DNA of 64,000 nt from JAIOSM01 sp023143455 (GCA_030632885.1 DAOVTW010000001.1:166435-230434), one strand, 5' to 3'. Shown: positions 46,092 through 55,637, counted from the first letter of the stretch. Notes: generated from the sequence alone by a model not told the origin. Program-made: numbers and translations.

Positions 46092-46104
46092 CAGTTGGCA
46101 AAAT
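46081..46104. repeat. Hairpin over the DUF3307 stop codon
   Basis: ATTTTGCC and GGCAAAAT form a perfect 8-bp stem around TAACAGTT. GCCTAAC within it matches the integron RYYYAAC core. No T-run follows, so it is a poor intrinsic terminator. No clear partner core site was found in the 184-base gap that follows. Confidence 0.45.
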
Positions 46105-46275
46105 AGATGCTCTTAGAAAAGAGATCCCCAAAAAAAGAAAATCAACCCTTTGGACAAAAGGATAAATTCCATGGGTAGATTTTCGGTTTTGTTGACGAAG
46201 TCTTGCTATTATGGGATTTATTTGTTATTTAGTTCTGAAATGTAATTTTAATTTAGTTTAAAAATCTTAAAAAAT

Positions 46276-48687
46276 ATGACAGATAAAAATAACAATACCA
46301 ACAGCAAAACTAGGATAATAAAAAGACGAAGAAAGAAAAAACTCCTTTATTCAGTAATTAAATGGAGCATTCTTGTCAGTATCCTAGGAATATTGCTCTG
46401 TGCAGGAACTCTTACTGGGCTATATTTTTTTATTAGTAAAGACCTTCCCAAAATTAACTCATTACAGGATTATTCCCCTTCAACTGTAACAAGTGTTTAT
46501 TCTGATGACCAAAGAAAAATCGGGGAGTTTTATAATCAGCGAAGACTGGTCATACCGCTTACAGAAATGTCCGAGCAGTTGCAGAATGCTTTTGTCGCAG
46601 CAGAAGATTCTAGGTTCAGAGAACATCCTGGGGTTGATTTTTTTAGTATTTTCAGAGCCATGATCAAAAATATACAGGCTGGTACAATTGTACAGGGTGG
46701 TAGCACAATTACTCAGCAAGTTGCAAAATCATTTTTTTTAACTCCTGACAGAACATATAAAAGAAAGTTAAAAGAAGCTATACTAGCTTATCGTATTGAG
46801 AAGGGGTTTTCAAAAGATGAAATCCTTTATCTTTATTTAAATCAGATATATTTAGGGCATGGCGCTTATGGTGTTGAAGCGGCTGCGGAAAATTATTTTG
46901 GAAAGCATGCAAAAGAATTAGACTTAGCAGAGTGCTCCATGATTGCTGGCCTGCCTCAGGCCCCGAGTAAATATTCTCCGTTCCGGCATTCAAAAAAAGC
47001 ACAACAACGCCAGGTTTATGTATTAAATCAGATGAAGGATGGTGGATTTATAACCAACCTTCAGGCAACTGAAGCAATGAATAAAAAGCTTGACATTAAA
47101 CCGAGGGTAAATTGGTTTATAGAAAGGGTCCCATGTTATACTGAGTATGTACGGCGATATGTTGAGGATAAATACGGCAAAGAAGTATTATACAACGAAG
47201 GACTTAAGATTTATACTGCAGTCAATATTGAAATGCAGAAGATCGGAAGAAAACAGGTTACAAAGGGCTTAAAAGAATTTGATAAACGCCAGGGCTATAG
47301 AGGCCCTTTAGAAAATATGCCGGCCTTGAAAGTTGAATCTTTCAGCAGGAAGGTAGCAGAAGATATGGAACATAGTTCTCTTCAAAAAGAGAATGTGTAT
47401 AAAGGTGTAGTCCTTGCAGTTGATAACGAGAAGAATCAGGTCATAGTTCGAGTGGGAAATCATTATGGTATTATTCAAGGTGACACTATTTCCTGGGCCA
47501 GAAAACCAGACTCTGAAAAAGAATCCTGGGAAAATGAAATTGAACATATTAAAAAGGTTCTTAAAGTAGGCGATGTTATTTTTGTAACAGCAAAAGAGAA
47601 ACCTGAGAATTCAGAGAACTGGATATTTGAGCTTGAGCAGGAGCCCGATGTACAGGCAGCTCTTTTGTGCATTGAGGCTGAAACCGGGCAAGTGAAAACA
47701 ATGATTGGGGGAATAAATTATCTGGAAAGCCAATTTAACAGGGCCACACAATCAAGACGACAGCCTGGCTCATCATTTAAGCCAATTATTTTCACAGCAG
47801 CTATAGACAAAGGGTATACTGCAGCAAGTGTCATTATTGATTCTCCAATTATATTTGAAGATGAAGAACGGGATTTTGTATGGAAACCAAAAAATTACAA
47901 TGAAAAATTCTATGGCCCAACTTTATTGAGAACAGCTCTGGTCAAATCAAGGAATGTTGTTACAATTAAGATATTAAAAGATGTTGGAATAGATTATGTA
48001 ATAGACTATGCTAGAAAGCTTGGTATAAAATCAGATATCAATCATGATTTATCTATTGCACTTGGATCTTCTGGTACTAGCCTTTTAGAAATGGTTAATG
48101 CCTATTCAGTCTTTTCAAATTTAGGATACTTAGTTGAGCCTGTATTTATAACAAAAATAGTTGACAGGCATGGGAATATTCTTGAGCAATCAGAATTGAA
48201 AAGAAAAAAAGTCATAGATATGACTACAGCATATATTATAACGCATCTTTTAGAAGATGCTGTGAAATCAGGTACTGGATGGCGTGTAAAGGAATTGAAA
48301 CGACCAGTAGCAGGGAAAACTGGGACAACAAATAACCTCTTTGATGCATGGTTTTTAGGATATACTCCAAGATATACAACTGGTGTGTGGGTGGGATTCG
48401 ATCATGAAAAACCAATGGGAAAAGGGGAAACCGGATCTAGAGCAGCGGCTCCTATATGGCTTCATTATATGCAAGATATCCTTAAAGGAAAATCTGTCAG
48501 AATGTTTAATGTGCCTGAAGGCGTAGTTTTTGCAAAAATAGATGCAATAACAGGTCTTTTACCAATAGAAGAATCCCAGGAGGTTGCGTTTGAATGTTTT
48601 AAAGAGGGAACTGTTCCAATAGAGTATACCCCAAGCTCAGATACTGAAGTAATAACCAAAGATGATTTTTTCAAAGAAGAAATTTAG
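46276..48687 (+). CDS. mrcA: Class A penicillin-binding protein 1A
   Basis: 803 residues. A basic cytosolic start and one membrane anchor (about 25-52) are followed by the GT51 transglycosylase domain with catalytic Glu in FVAAEDSRFREHPGVD, then GGSTITQQVAK and KEAILAYRIEK. An OB-like insertion spans about 370-460 (KGVVLAVDNEKNQVIVRVGNH). The transpeptidase domain has SSFKP for the S-x-x-K nucleophile, SRN, and KTGTT. The enzyme polymerises and crosslinks peptidoglycan at the inner membrane. The ATG has no recognisable Shine-Dalgarno in its very AT-rich leader. It converges with the chemosensory operon. Confidence 0.94.
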   Translation: MTDKNNNTNSKTRIIKRRRKKKLLYSVIKWSILVSILGILLCAGTLTGLYFFISKDLPKINSLQDYSPSTVTSVYSDDQRKIGEFYNQRRLVIPLTEMSEQLQNAFVAAEDSRFREHPGVDFFSIFRAMIKNIQAGTIVQGGSTITQQVAKSFFLTPDRTYKRKLKEAILAYRIEKGFSKDEILYLYLNQIYLGHGAYGVEAAAENYFGKHAKELDLAECSMIAGLPQAPSKYSPFRHSKKAQQRQVYVLNQMKDGGFITNLQATEAMNKKLDIKPRVNWFIERVPCYTEYVRRYVEDKYGKEVLYNEGLKIYTAVNIEMQKIGRKQVTKGLKEFDKRQGYRGPLENMPALKVESFSRKVAEDMEHSSLQKENVYKGVVLAVDNEKNQVIVRVGNHYGIIQGDTISWARKPDSEKESWENEIEHIKKVLKVGDVIFVTAKEKPENSENWIFELEQEPDVQAALLCIEAETGQVKTMIGGINYLESQFNRATQSRRQPGSSFKPIIFTAAIDKGYTAASVIIDSPIIFEDEERDFVWKPKNYNEKFYGPTLLRTALVKSRNVVTIKILKDVGIDYVIDYARKLGIKSDINHDLSIALGSSGTSLLEMVNAYSVFSNLGYLVEPVFITKIVDRHGNILEQSELKRKKVIDMTTAYIITHLLEDAVKSGTGWRVKELKRPVAGKTGTTNNLFDAWFLGYTPRYTTGVWVGFDHEKPMGKGETGSRAAAPIWLHYMQDILKGKSVRMFNVPEGVVFAKIDAITGLLPIEESQEVAFECFKEGTVPIEYTPSSDTEVITKDDFFKEEI

Positions 48688-48712
48688 TTTTAGCAAAGTA
48701 TGAGGTTGGATT

Positions 48713-49489
48713 TCAAAACTTTATTCCATTCAATTTTTCTTTAATCGTATTCTTCATTGTTCTATATTTTGTTTTTTCACATTGCAAGATTATTTTATCA
48801 ATAAGCTGTTGCAGCGATTCTTTGCTTAATCCCTCTTGCTGTATCAACCCGGGTGGCAATTCATCTACAGAAATGATTATTTCTTCATTACTATCAAATT
48901 TGTTAAATTTGTCAAAAGTCCAGGATACTAACGTGTTAATAGCTTGATCATCTATTTTAGTTTCAGGTTTGGACTTAGGAGTTTCACTTTTTGTATCACT
49001 GGTATCAGAACTGTCAGATTGGAGTATATCCTCTTGCTCAACTTTTTCAGCAATTGACATTAAATCGTTCAGAGTAATTAAGCCATGTTCTGTTTTCAAT
49101 TTTTTATGTGTAATACTTAATTGTTTCGGATCAAGCAACAACACAACTTGGTCATTATAGATAAAAACTTTTGGGCAACACTTTTTAGCAAGTTCAGGAT
49201 AAAGCATAGGATATGGTTCTAGTCGTTGTGGAAGATCAATCTCCTCAAGCGTCTTGTCAACTAGAAGTGTCAAATGTTTTGAATTGGTTTTGTTTTTTAA
49301 AACAATGACCTTAGAGCCTGATATATCAAGGTGCTTTTGTGAAAGAAAAGATTCAAGAAGAAGAAAGAAGGAATCAGTTTCGCTAATTTCTCCGGCCTTG
49401 AGGTCGTTTAGATTTAAAGTAGATATTATATGGGAAGTATCAAGCCCAAGAAGGAATTTACCGGCTTTAACCAAACAAATTTTCTCCAT
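48713..49489 (-). CDS. Divergent CheW-like protein with C-terminal extension
   Basis: 258 residues. The first 145 residues follow the CheW beta-barrel order (CLVKAGKFLLGLDTSHI; SKHLTLLVDKTLEEIDLP; FIYNDQVVLLLDPKQL) though conserved Gly residues are few. The rest is an acidic, low-complexity linker (QSDSSDTSDTKSETPKS) and a helical tail of unknown role. It is the last gene of the chemosensory operon, 17 bases after the CheA gene. It could be a coupling protein that tunes CheA or a degraded adaptor. Confidence in the CheW assignment is moderate. Confidence 0.6.
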   Translation of the reverse strand: MEKICLVKAGKFLLGLDTSHIISTLNLNDLKAGEISETDSFFLLLESFLSQKHLDISGSKVIVLKNKTNSKHLTLLVDKTLEEIDLPQRLEPYPMLYPELAKKCCPKVFIYNDQVVLLLDPKQLSITHKKLKTEHGLITLNDLMSIAEKVEQEDILQSDSSDTSDTKSETPKSKPETKIDDQAINTLVSWTFDKFNKFDSNEEIIISVDELPPGLIQQEGLSKESLQQLIDKIILQCEKTKYRTMKNTIKEKLNGIKF

Positions 49490-49506
49490 TTTTTAATTTC
49501 CTGTTT

Positions 49507-52500
49507 TTAATTCCCGGTTGATAAAGCTGGCTCAATAAGACCGTTAATAAGAGATAACAATTCATCATCCTGAAAAGGTTTGGTAACAAATCCTTTGGCA
49601 CCAAGCTCAGTAGCCTTGTTTTTGTATTTCTTTGCACTTCTTGATGTCAGCATGAGAACAGGAATATTACTGTAATCCAAGTGCATCTGTAGGGATTGCA
49701 ACACATCAAAACCATTCATACGCGGCATCTCAATATCGAGGAGAATAAGATCGAAAGAGTGCTGACGAATCATTTCCATTGCATCAACACCGTCTTTGGC
49801 AACACTGGGGTGCCAGCCTTGATTGCTAATGAAATTGGATAATACTTTTCGTATACTGATAGAGTCATCAACAATTAAAACTTTAAGGAGCGGACTATCT
49901 ATAGCGGTTTTTAAATCTACATTCTCGACAAGCTCAATAGGTGGGTGCGGCTTCTGTTTAAGGAACAATTCCTCTGTATTTATAATAGGGATCAAACTAC
50001 CGTTACCCATTATAGTTGCTCCAGCTATACATGGCACTTGATTGTGTAGGTGAGAACCAAGATGTTTAAAAACCACATTTCTTTTGCCAATAATTGCATC
50101 TGTTACTAAAATTCCGCTTTCTTTACCCACATCAACATAAAGTGCAAAGGGGTTTTTATCTATTGGTTGTATCATGGGCTTTAATCCCATAATTTCTGTG
50201 GGTCTGAGCAATGGTAAAGCGACGTTATCAAGTTCAAAATTATTTTTCATACTTTGTTTGTGGCTTATCTTGAAAACTCTGTTAATATCGCGTAAGGGTA
50301 CAGCAAACTCTTGTTGACCAAAATTCACTAGAAGCGCTGGAAGTTGGGCAACTTCAATAGGTAAGCGGAGAATAAATTCAATCCCTTTGCCTTCAGTTGA
50401 AATAACTTCAATATTTCCATTAAGTTGTTTAACGGCATGATCTACTACATCCATTCCTACACCGCGTCCTGAGATGGTAGTGGCTTCAGTTTTTATGGTA
50501 AAACCGTGTTTGAAAATCAAGGAAGTTAACTCATTATTATCCATGGCTGATACATCTGTTTTTGGATATAACTTAGAGGCTTTGTTTCTAATTGCATTAT
50601 AGTCTAATCCTTTCCCATCATCGGAAAAATGAATATTCATCCAGCTGCCTCTACGGATACATCTAATACGAATGGTTGCTTGGCTTGATTTTTTGGATTT
50701 TTTGCGTTCGTCAGGGCTTTCTATGCCATGATCAACAGAGTTGCGCAGTAAATGCATCAAAGGATCTATCAGGACATTCCATACATGGCTATCCATCTCC
50801 GTGGAATCTCCCTTAAGGATAAGTCGAACAGATTTTTTAGTTACCCGGGCAGACTCTCTTACTGTATTGTGCAAACGATTGGACAGGGTTGAAAAAGGTG
50901 TCATTTTAATGAGTTGCATGGAATTTTGTATTTCAGTTACAACTCTTCGTTGCCTACCCATTATTGATCGCCATAAATTTTGCGCTTTTGAGGTTTGGTC
51001 CATAATTGAATTCAAATCAGCAACAGCCTCATTTAAAGAACGGATCATGATATGCAGATCTGAATATCGATCCATCTCCAGAGGATCAAACTCATTTATG
51101 TTTTGGTTTTCTTTTTGGACAGATCCGGTTACAGCGTTGAGATGAGGTATTGTTGCAAGTTCAAATCCAGTTTCGAGGTTTAAAGCAATACCTTTCAGCC
51201 TTTTCATGGTGTTATCAAATTCGTTAAGAGTGGTTTGTAAAAATTCTGAAGAGTCCTCATGGCTGCTGAGGTTAATGGTCATATCCCCGATAAGACCAAT
51301 CATTTGATCGACTTTCCCCATATCCACACGAAGTGTTTTGGAGATTTTGATCTGCCCAACTTCTGGCTGGTCTATTGGCAGTTCTTTTGTTTTATCAATA
51401 CTCTTAAATGTTGTTTTTTGTTTTTTATCGACATCAGTAGAATGGATTTGCTCTTTATTCAGGACAGCCTCAGATGAATCAGCTATGATAGCTTTGAATA
51501 CGCTATTCATTTCAGCAATGTCTTTGTCAATTTTAGTTTCTGGATTAACAGAAAGTATCTCAAGTATATCTGTACCATCTAGCATGGCTGTTATAATAAC
51601 AGGGGATAAGCTGTCAGATTCGTCGTGTAGCCAGTCAAGAAAGTCCTCAAACTCATTCCCAAAGCTTGCAACCGATTTAATACCAATTACTGCTGCAGCA
51701 CCTTTCAAGGTGTGTACTGAACGCCTGATGGAATGCAGTATTTCCTGGTATTCATCATTAATATCTGTCTTGTCATTAATTAATGGTGAAAGCAGATTAA
51801 GTTTCTGGCCGATATTATACAAATGATCCTTTGATTCTTCATTAAAACTCTCTAAAAATTCTGGATCAATATCAGTCATTTGTGAGCTATCTATTTTTGA
51901 GTCTTCATCATCTGAAGCTTCATCATTTACAATAGGTGTTTGGAAAGTTTTGATCTGCTCTACTTCTATTTGGTCTGTCGGTTCGGAAATGCTCTCAAGC
52001 TCGGCTTTTGGTTTGTTATCAGTATCAACAGAAGGGGTTTGCTCTATATTAAGGACAGCATCGGATGCATCAGCAATGATAGCATTGAATACGCTGTTCA
52101 TTTTATCAATCTCAGTGTCAATTTTAATTTCCGGGTTGATTGCAAGCTTCTCCAGTATATCTGCACCATCCAGCATGGCTTCTATGATTTCTGGAGACAG
52201 GATGTCAGATTCGTCATGTAACCAATCAAGAAAGTCCTCGAATTCATTCCCGAAGTTTGCAACCGGCTTAATACCTATTACAGCTGCAGCACCTTTCAAG
52301 GTATGTACTGAACGTCTGGTGGAATGCAATATTTCCCGGTATCCATCAAAAATATCTGTTTTTTGATTAATGAAAGATGAAAGCAGGTTAAGCTGCCGAC
52401 CGATATTATTCAAATGATCCTTTGATTCTTCATTGAAACTCTCCAAAAATTCTGGATCAATATCGGTCATCCCTGAGGTTTCTAAGGCTTCATCCTTTAC

Positions 52501-53634
52501 AATGGGTGTTTTTAAAGTTTTTACTGGTTTTACCTCTGGCTGATCTATCGGCTGATCTATCGGTTCGGAAATACTCTCAAGCTCGGTTTCTGGTTTGTTA
52601 TCAGCATCAACAGAAGGGATTTGCTCTATATTAATGACAGCAGCATATGAATCAGCCATGATAGCGTTGAATACGCTATTCATTTTATCAATCTCAGTGT
52701 CAATGTTAATTTCAGGGTTGATTGAAAGTTTCTCGAGTATATCTGTGCCATCCAGCATAGCTTCTATGATTTCTGGTGATAAGCTATCAGATTCATCATG
52801 TAACCAGTCAAGAAAGTCTTCAAACCCATTCCCAAAACTTGCAACCGATTTAATACCTATTACTGCTGCAGCGCCTTTTAAAGTGTGTACTGAACGCCTA
52901 ACAGAATGCAGTATCTCCCGGGATACATTACTAATATCTGTCCTGTCAGTAATGGAAGGTGCAAGCAGATTAAGTTTTTGCCCGATATTATTCAAATGAT
53001 CCTTTGATTCTTCATTGAAACTCTCCAAAAATTCTGGATCAATATCATTCATTTCAGATTTTGGCATTCCTGAGTCAGCCATTTTTGATGGCATATCAGG
53101 CGGTAGATCCTCTAATTTTTCCTTCGGGCTGTCATCTTCATCTTCATCTTCACCAAAGAAATCCAGATCAAGATCTTCAAATGAATCATCATCCTCAAAG
53201 TCATCATCCTCAAAGTCATCATCATTAATGCTATCCGCATATAAATTTTTAAATTCATCAAAGGCTGATAAAGTGGTTTGAAAGAGTTTACTTTTTACAT
53301 TCTTCTTTGTTTTCAAAGAAGAACAATATGTATTTATGTGCGGGATGGTTTTAGTAATAAAATCTATGAGCTGTGGACTCCAGATCATTTTACCTTTCAT
53401 GATATCATCTATAACCCCATTTATCAGCGCCGCAGTATTAGTAAGTTCATCTAAATTTGCCATGGAAGCAACGCCCATGATAGTGGATGAATGGTCATGC
53501 AATTTTGTTGTTACCTGCATTTCATCACTCTCTTTAACTGTTAGCTGAAAGAGAAACTTTTCCATCTCAGGCAGAAGGCTCTTAATTTCTTTAATAAGCT
53601 TTAGAAAGATTACCTTGTTCAGTGGCTCTGTCAT
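49507..53634 (-). CDS. Hybrid CheA with multiple Hpt domains and a receiver
   Basis: 1375 residues. Order: a divergent N-terminal Hpt-like domain (His46/48 region, TKLHDHSSTIMG); an Asp/Glu-rich linker (about 135-180); three near-identical Hpt modules with phospho-His at 250, 444 and 641 (RRSVHTLKGAAAVIG); a dimerisation helix pair; a HATPase domain (LLRNSVDHGIESPDERKK, SDDGKGLDY, SGRGVGMDVVD); a CheW-like P5 domain; and a C-terminal receiver (VLIVDDSISIRKVL, LLDIEMPRMNGFD). This is the ChpA/PilL/PixL type of chemosensory kinase. It feeds the receivers in this operon and likely controls type IV pili or another non-flagellar output. The start follows AGGAGG. Confidence 0.92.
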   Translation of the reverse strand: MTEPLNKVIFLKLIKEIKSLLPEMEKFLFQLTVKESDEMQVTTKLHDHSSTIMGVASMANLDELTNTAALINGVIDDIMKGKMIWSPQLIDFITKTIPHINTYCSSLKTKKNVKSKLFQTTLSAFDEFKNLYADSINDDDFEDDDFEDDDSFEDLDLDFFGEDEDEDDSPKEKLEDLPPDMPSKMADSGMPKSEMNDIDPEFLESFNEESKDHLNNIGQKLNLLAPSITDRTDISNVSREILHSVRRSVHTLKGAAAVIGIKSVASFGNGFEDFLDWLHDESDSLSPEIIEAMLDGTDILEKLSINPEINIDTEIDKMNSVFNAIMADSYAAVINIEQIPSVDADNKPETELESISEPIDQPIDQPEVKPVKTLKTPIVKDEALETSGMTDIDPEFLESFNEESKDHLNNIGRQLNLLSSFINQKTDIFDGYREILHSTRRSVHTLKGAAAVIGIKPVANFGNEFEDFLDWLHDESDILSPEIIEAMLDGADILEKLAINPEIKIDTEIDKMNSVFNAIIADASDAVLNIEQTPSVDTDNKPKAELESISEPTDQIEVEQIKTFQTPIVNDEASDDEDSKIDSSQMTDIDPEFLESFNEESKDHLYNIGQKLNLLSPLINDKTDINDEYQEILHSIRRSVHTLKGAAAVIGIKSVASFGNEFEDFLDWLHDESDSLSPVIITAMLDGTDILEILSVNPETKIDKDIAEMNSVFKAIIADSSEAVLNKEQIHSTDVDKKQKTTFKSIDKTKELPIDQPEVGQIKISKTLRVDMGKVDQMIGLIGDMTINLSSHEDSSEFLQTTLNEFDNTMKRLKGIALNLETGFELATIPHLNAVTGSVQKENQNINEFDPLEMDRYSDLHIMIRSLNEAVADLNSIMDQTSKAQNLWRSIMGRQRRVVTEIQNSMQLIKMTPFSTLSNRLHNTVRESARVTKKSVRLILKGDSTEMDSHVWNVLIDPLMHLLRNSVDHGIESPDERKKSKKSSQATIRIRCIRRGSWMNIHFSDDGKGLDYNAIRNKASKLYPKTDVSAMDNNELTSLIFKHGFTIKTEATTISGRGVGMDVVDHAVKQLNGNIEVISTEGKGIEFILRLPIEVAQLPALLVNFGQQEFAVPLRDINRVFKISHKQSMKNNFELDNVALPLLRPTEIMGLKPMIQPIDKNPFALYVDVGKESGILVTDAIIGKRNVVFKHLGSHLHNQVPCIAGATIMGNGSLIPIINTEELFLKQKPHPPIELVENVDLKTAIDSPLLKVLIVDDSISIRKVLSNFISNQGWHPSVAKDGVDAMEMIRQHSFDLILLDIEMPRMNGFDVLQSLQMHLDYSNIPVLMLTSRSAKKYKNKATELGAKGFVTKPFQDDELLSLINGLIEPALSTGN
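51334..53046 (-). repeat. Three tandem Hpt-encoding repeats in cheA
   Basis: Units begin at codons 197, 391 and 588 (bases 53046, 52464, 51873), so the periods are 582 and 591 bases. Each starts DIDPEFLESFNEESKDHL and contains the same RRSVHTLKG and FEDFLDWLHDESD segments. Identity holds at nucleotide as well as protein level, which indicates duplication or ongoing homogenisation within the gene. Confidence 0.9.
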
Positions 53635-53667
53635 AAATTGCCTCCTTTGCCAACCCGCAGAGTAAGG

Positions 53668-54330
53668 TTATGCAATAGAAAAGTCATGTAAGTCGCTTGA
53701 GGAAAGGAATTTGTTCAGGTCAAAAAGGAATATTGCTTTTTGAACATTCTCTTTCTCGTAGAATGCTTGGCCGGAAAAATGTTTGGAAAGCATGTCATTA
53801 TTTTGAGTTTTGTTTAATTTTTTGGTAATTAAAGAGTATAGGGGCCGAGTCGCAAGAATTTTATTAACAGTAATGGCTATTTTCATTTTATGATTATGGA
53901 CAATGAGATAAGGTTTGGTATCAACTGGCATATTTGCCGTATTATTTTTAGTATCAAAGAAAAGATTAAGATTTACGACTGAAATAATTTCCCCTCGAAT
54001 ATTTGTAATACCAGTTATCCAGTCAGGGAGCAGTGGAAGTGGTTGTACTGGTAGATGCTCTCCTGCTTCCAGAACTGTAGCTAAAGGGATCGCAAGTTGT
54101 TTGTCTCCAAGCTCAAAACAAATATGCCGTCCGATATCTATTCTGTCCTGATCTTCCTCAAGATCAAAGGTATTATCCCGCTTAAGGTCCTGTGCGGTTT
54201 TTATCTCACTTTCAATGCCGACAATCAATTCTTTAAGTTCGAGTTCTACGCCAGTATCAAGCTTAGAATCACTCTTTGGCTTAGATTTTTTCCTCTCGGT
54301 TTTTTTCATCTTAAGCTTATCCTTCACCAA
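53668..54330 (-). CDS. CheW-domain coupling protein
   Basis: 220 residues. A charged, Lys-rich N-terminal region of about 70 residues is followed by a good CheW domain (GRHICFELGDKQLAIPLATVLEAGE; LPDWITGITNIRGEIISVVNLNLFF; KMKIAITVNKIL). It links the receptor to CheA in the signalling array and corresponds to PilI/PixI in Tfp-type systems. The start overlaps the end of the upstream cheY by 14 bases; the next gene, cheA, begins 33 bases downstream. Confidence 0.9.
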   Translation of the reverse strand: MVKDKLKMKKTERKKSKPKSDSKLDTGVELELKELIVGIESEIKTAQDLKRDNTFDLEEDQDRIDIGRHICFELGDKQLAIPLATVLEAGEHLPVQPLPLLPDWITGITNIRGEIISVVNLNLFFDTKNNTANMPVDTKPYLIVHNHKMKIAITVNKILATRPLYSLITKKLNKTQNNDMLSKHFSGQAFYEKENVQKAIFLFDLNKFLSSSDLHDFSIA

Positions 54331-54685
54331 CTATTTGCTCAATCTCTTTAAGTAATAAAGAATCTTCACATGGTTTGGTCAAATAAACATCAGCGCCTTG
54401 TTTTTCTCCCCAGAATTTATCAGATTTCTGGTTTTTGCTTGTTAACAGGATGATAGGGATATGTTTCAGTTCAGGTGATTTTTTCATTTTTCTACAAGCC
54501 TGGAATCCATCCATGTGAGGCATAATAACATCAAGAACAACAAGGTCAGGTTTCTCAGCTAGTGCCTTTTCTAACGCTTGTTTTCCATCAGTTGCAGTGA
54601 TGATATCATAATTTTTTAGGACAGCAGACACAGCTTTTAATCCGGTGGGGCTGTCATCTACAATAAGTATCTTTTTTTTAGCCAT
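54317..54685 (-). CDS. CheY-like response regulator
   Basis: 122 residues consisting of one receiver domain. The acidic pocket is Asp10/Asp11 (LIVDDSP), the phospho-acceptor is Asp52 (VVLDVIMPHMDG), the Thr/Ser is in LLTSKN and the Lys in LTKPCED. There is no output domain, as in CheY, PilH or PixH. Next to a PatA-like regulator and a hybrid CheA, it most likely serves as a PilH/PixH type phosphate sink or motor regulator. It overlaps the coupling-protein gene by 14 bases. Confidence 0.92.
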   Translation of the reverse strand: MAKKKILIVDDSPTGLKAVSAVLKNYDIITATDGKQALEKALAEKPDLVVLDVIMPHMDGFQACRKMKKSPELKHIPIILLTSKNQKSDKFWGEKQGADVYLTKPCEDSLLLKEIEQIVGEG

Positions 54686-54751
54686 TTTTTTGTCTCCCGA
54701 GTATATTGTTTAATGTTAAAGTATAAAAAAATCCTTTATTTAATTCAATCT

Positions 54752-55615
54752 TTATTTCATATGCTTTTCCACTTCAGTGATCAGATTATCCGGATCAAAC
54801 GGCTTTGTGAGATAAGCATTGGCAGATGAGAGTTTTCCTTTAACCTTGTCTGTGAATTTTGCTTTGCTGGTTAACATAAGTACTGGTGTCGTTTTTAATT
54901 CATTATTGTGTCTGATCATATACAGGACGCTATATCCATCTAATTTAGGTAGCATCACATCCAATACAACAAGATTGGGCTGTTCAATAGCAAGTTTGCT
55001 TAATGCATCAATACCGTTATCTGCTTCAACAACAAGAAAACCATTGTTCTGAAGATTCATTTTAATAACTTTTCTGGTAGTTGGACTGTCTTCTACAACA
55101 AGTATCTTTTTTATTATTGAAGCATCAAATGGACCTAAGGCTTCTTTTATTGAATACTTAGAAGCAAGGAACCTGTGACAATATTGTTTAAATGTTATCC
55201 GGTTCTCATAGTCATTTATTTTTAAAGATAGTCTATATATCAGATTTTCAACTAATTTTACCGGATAATCAAATCTATTGAATCCAAAGTTGGAGATTGT
55301 GTTGTTTAAAAGCTTTACTGAACCTGGACCAATAAATCGGGTAAGTGTGTCAGCAATATAATCAAGGTCTGGATTACTTAACAGCTGTATATTTTGTAGT
55401 ACAAAATTTATAAGCCCAAGTTTATACAATTCTACTATAATCTTACCCACTTTGGTAGCAGAAAAACCTGTGGCCAGTAAAATATCTTTTACTGACTTTT
55501 CTCCATCCAGTGTATTAAGCAGTTTGATCATTTCCTTATCAATTTTATATTTAACTGAAAATTTAGTAGATCGCTTAAACACTGACTTTAAAAATTTGGC
55601 TTTATTAATTTTCAT
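54752..55615 (-). CDS. PatA/PixG-like response regulator
   Basis: 287 residues. The N-terminus is a winged-helix-like segment (IDKEMIKLLNTLDGEKSVKDIL; KVGKIIVELYKLGLI), then a helical effector stretch resembling the domain that follows PatA_N (YIADTLTRFIGPGSVKLL). The C-terminal receiver begins at about residue 168 (ILVVEDSPTTRKVI, VVLDVMLPKLDGYS, MLTSKAK, LTKPFD). The domain order effector-then-receiver matches cyanobacterial PixG/PilG-type proteins of Tfp chemosensory systems. It is likely the output regulator for pilus motor activity, but a direct target is not shown. Confidence 0.8.
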   Translation of the reverse strand: MKINKAKFLKSVFKRSTKFSVKYKIDKEMIKLLNTLDGEKSVKDILLATGFSATKVGKIIVELYKLGLINFVLQNIQLLSNPDLDYIADTLTRFIGPGSVKLLNNTISNFGFNRFDYPVKLVENLIYRLSLKINDYENRITFKQYCHRFLASKYSIKEALGPFDASIIKKILVVEDSPTTRKVIKMNLQNNGFLVVEADNGIDALSKLAIEQPNLVVLDVMLPKLDGYSVLYMIRHNNELKTTPVLMLTSKAKFTDKVKGKLSSANAYLTKPFDPDNLITEVEKHMK

Positions 55616-55637
55616 TATTATATTTTCTTAAATACAG

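Noticed and set aside
46160..46230. Promoter for the penicillin-binding protein gene
   Set aside because: TTGACG and TATTAT are present but only nine bases apart; other combinations match poorly.
46092..46275. Complete integron attC site after the DUF3307 gene
   Set aside because: Only the first core-like site is seen; no GTTRRRY partner with complementary arms was found in the 184 bases.
51938..52999. Several plus-strand frames with similar sequences opposite cheA
   Set aside because: They resemble each other only because they are antisense to the three Hpt repeats.
53015..53281. Serine-rich frame opposite the CheA acidic linker
   Set aside because: It is the antisense shadow of the Asp/Glu-rich segment, as GAT/GAA repeats read as Ser codons on the other strand.
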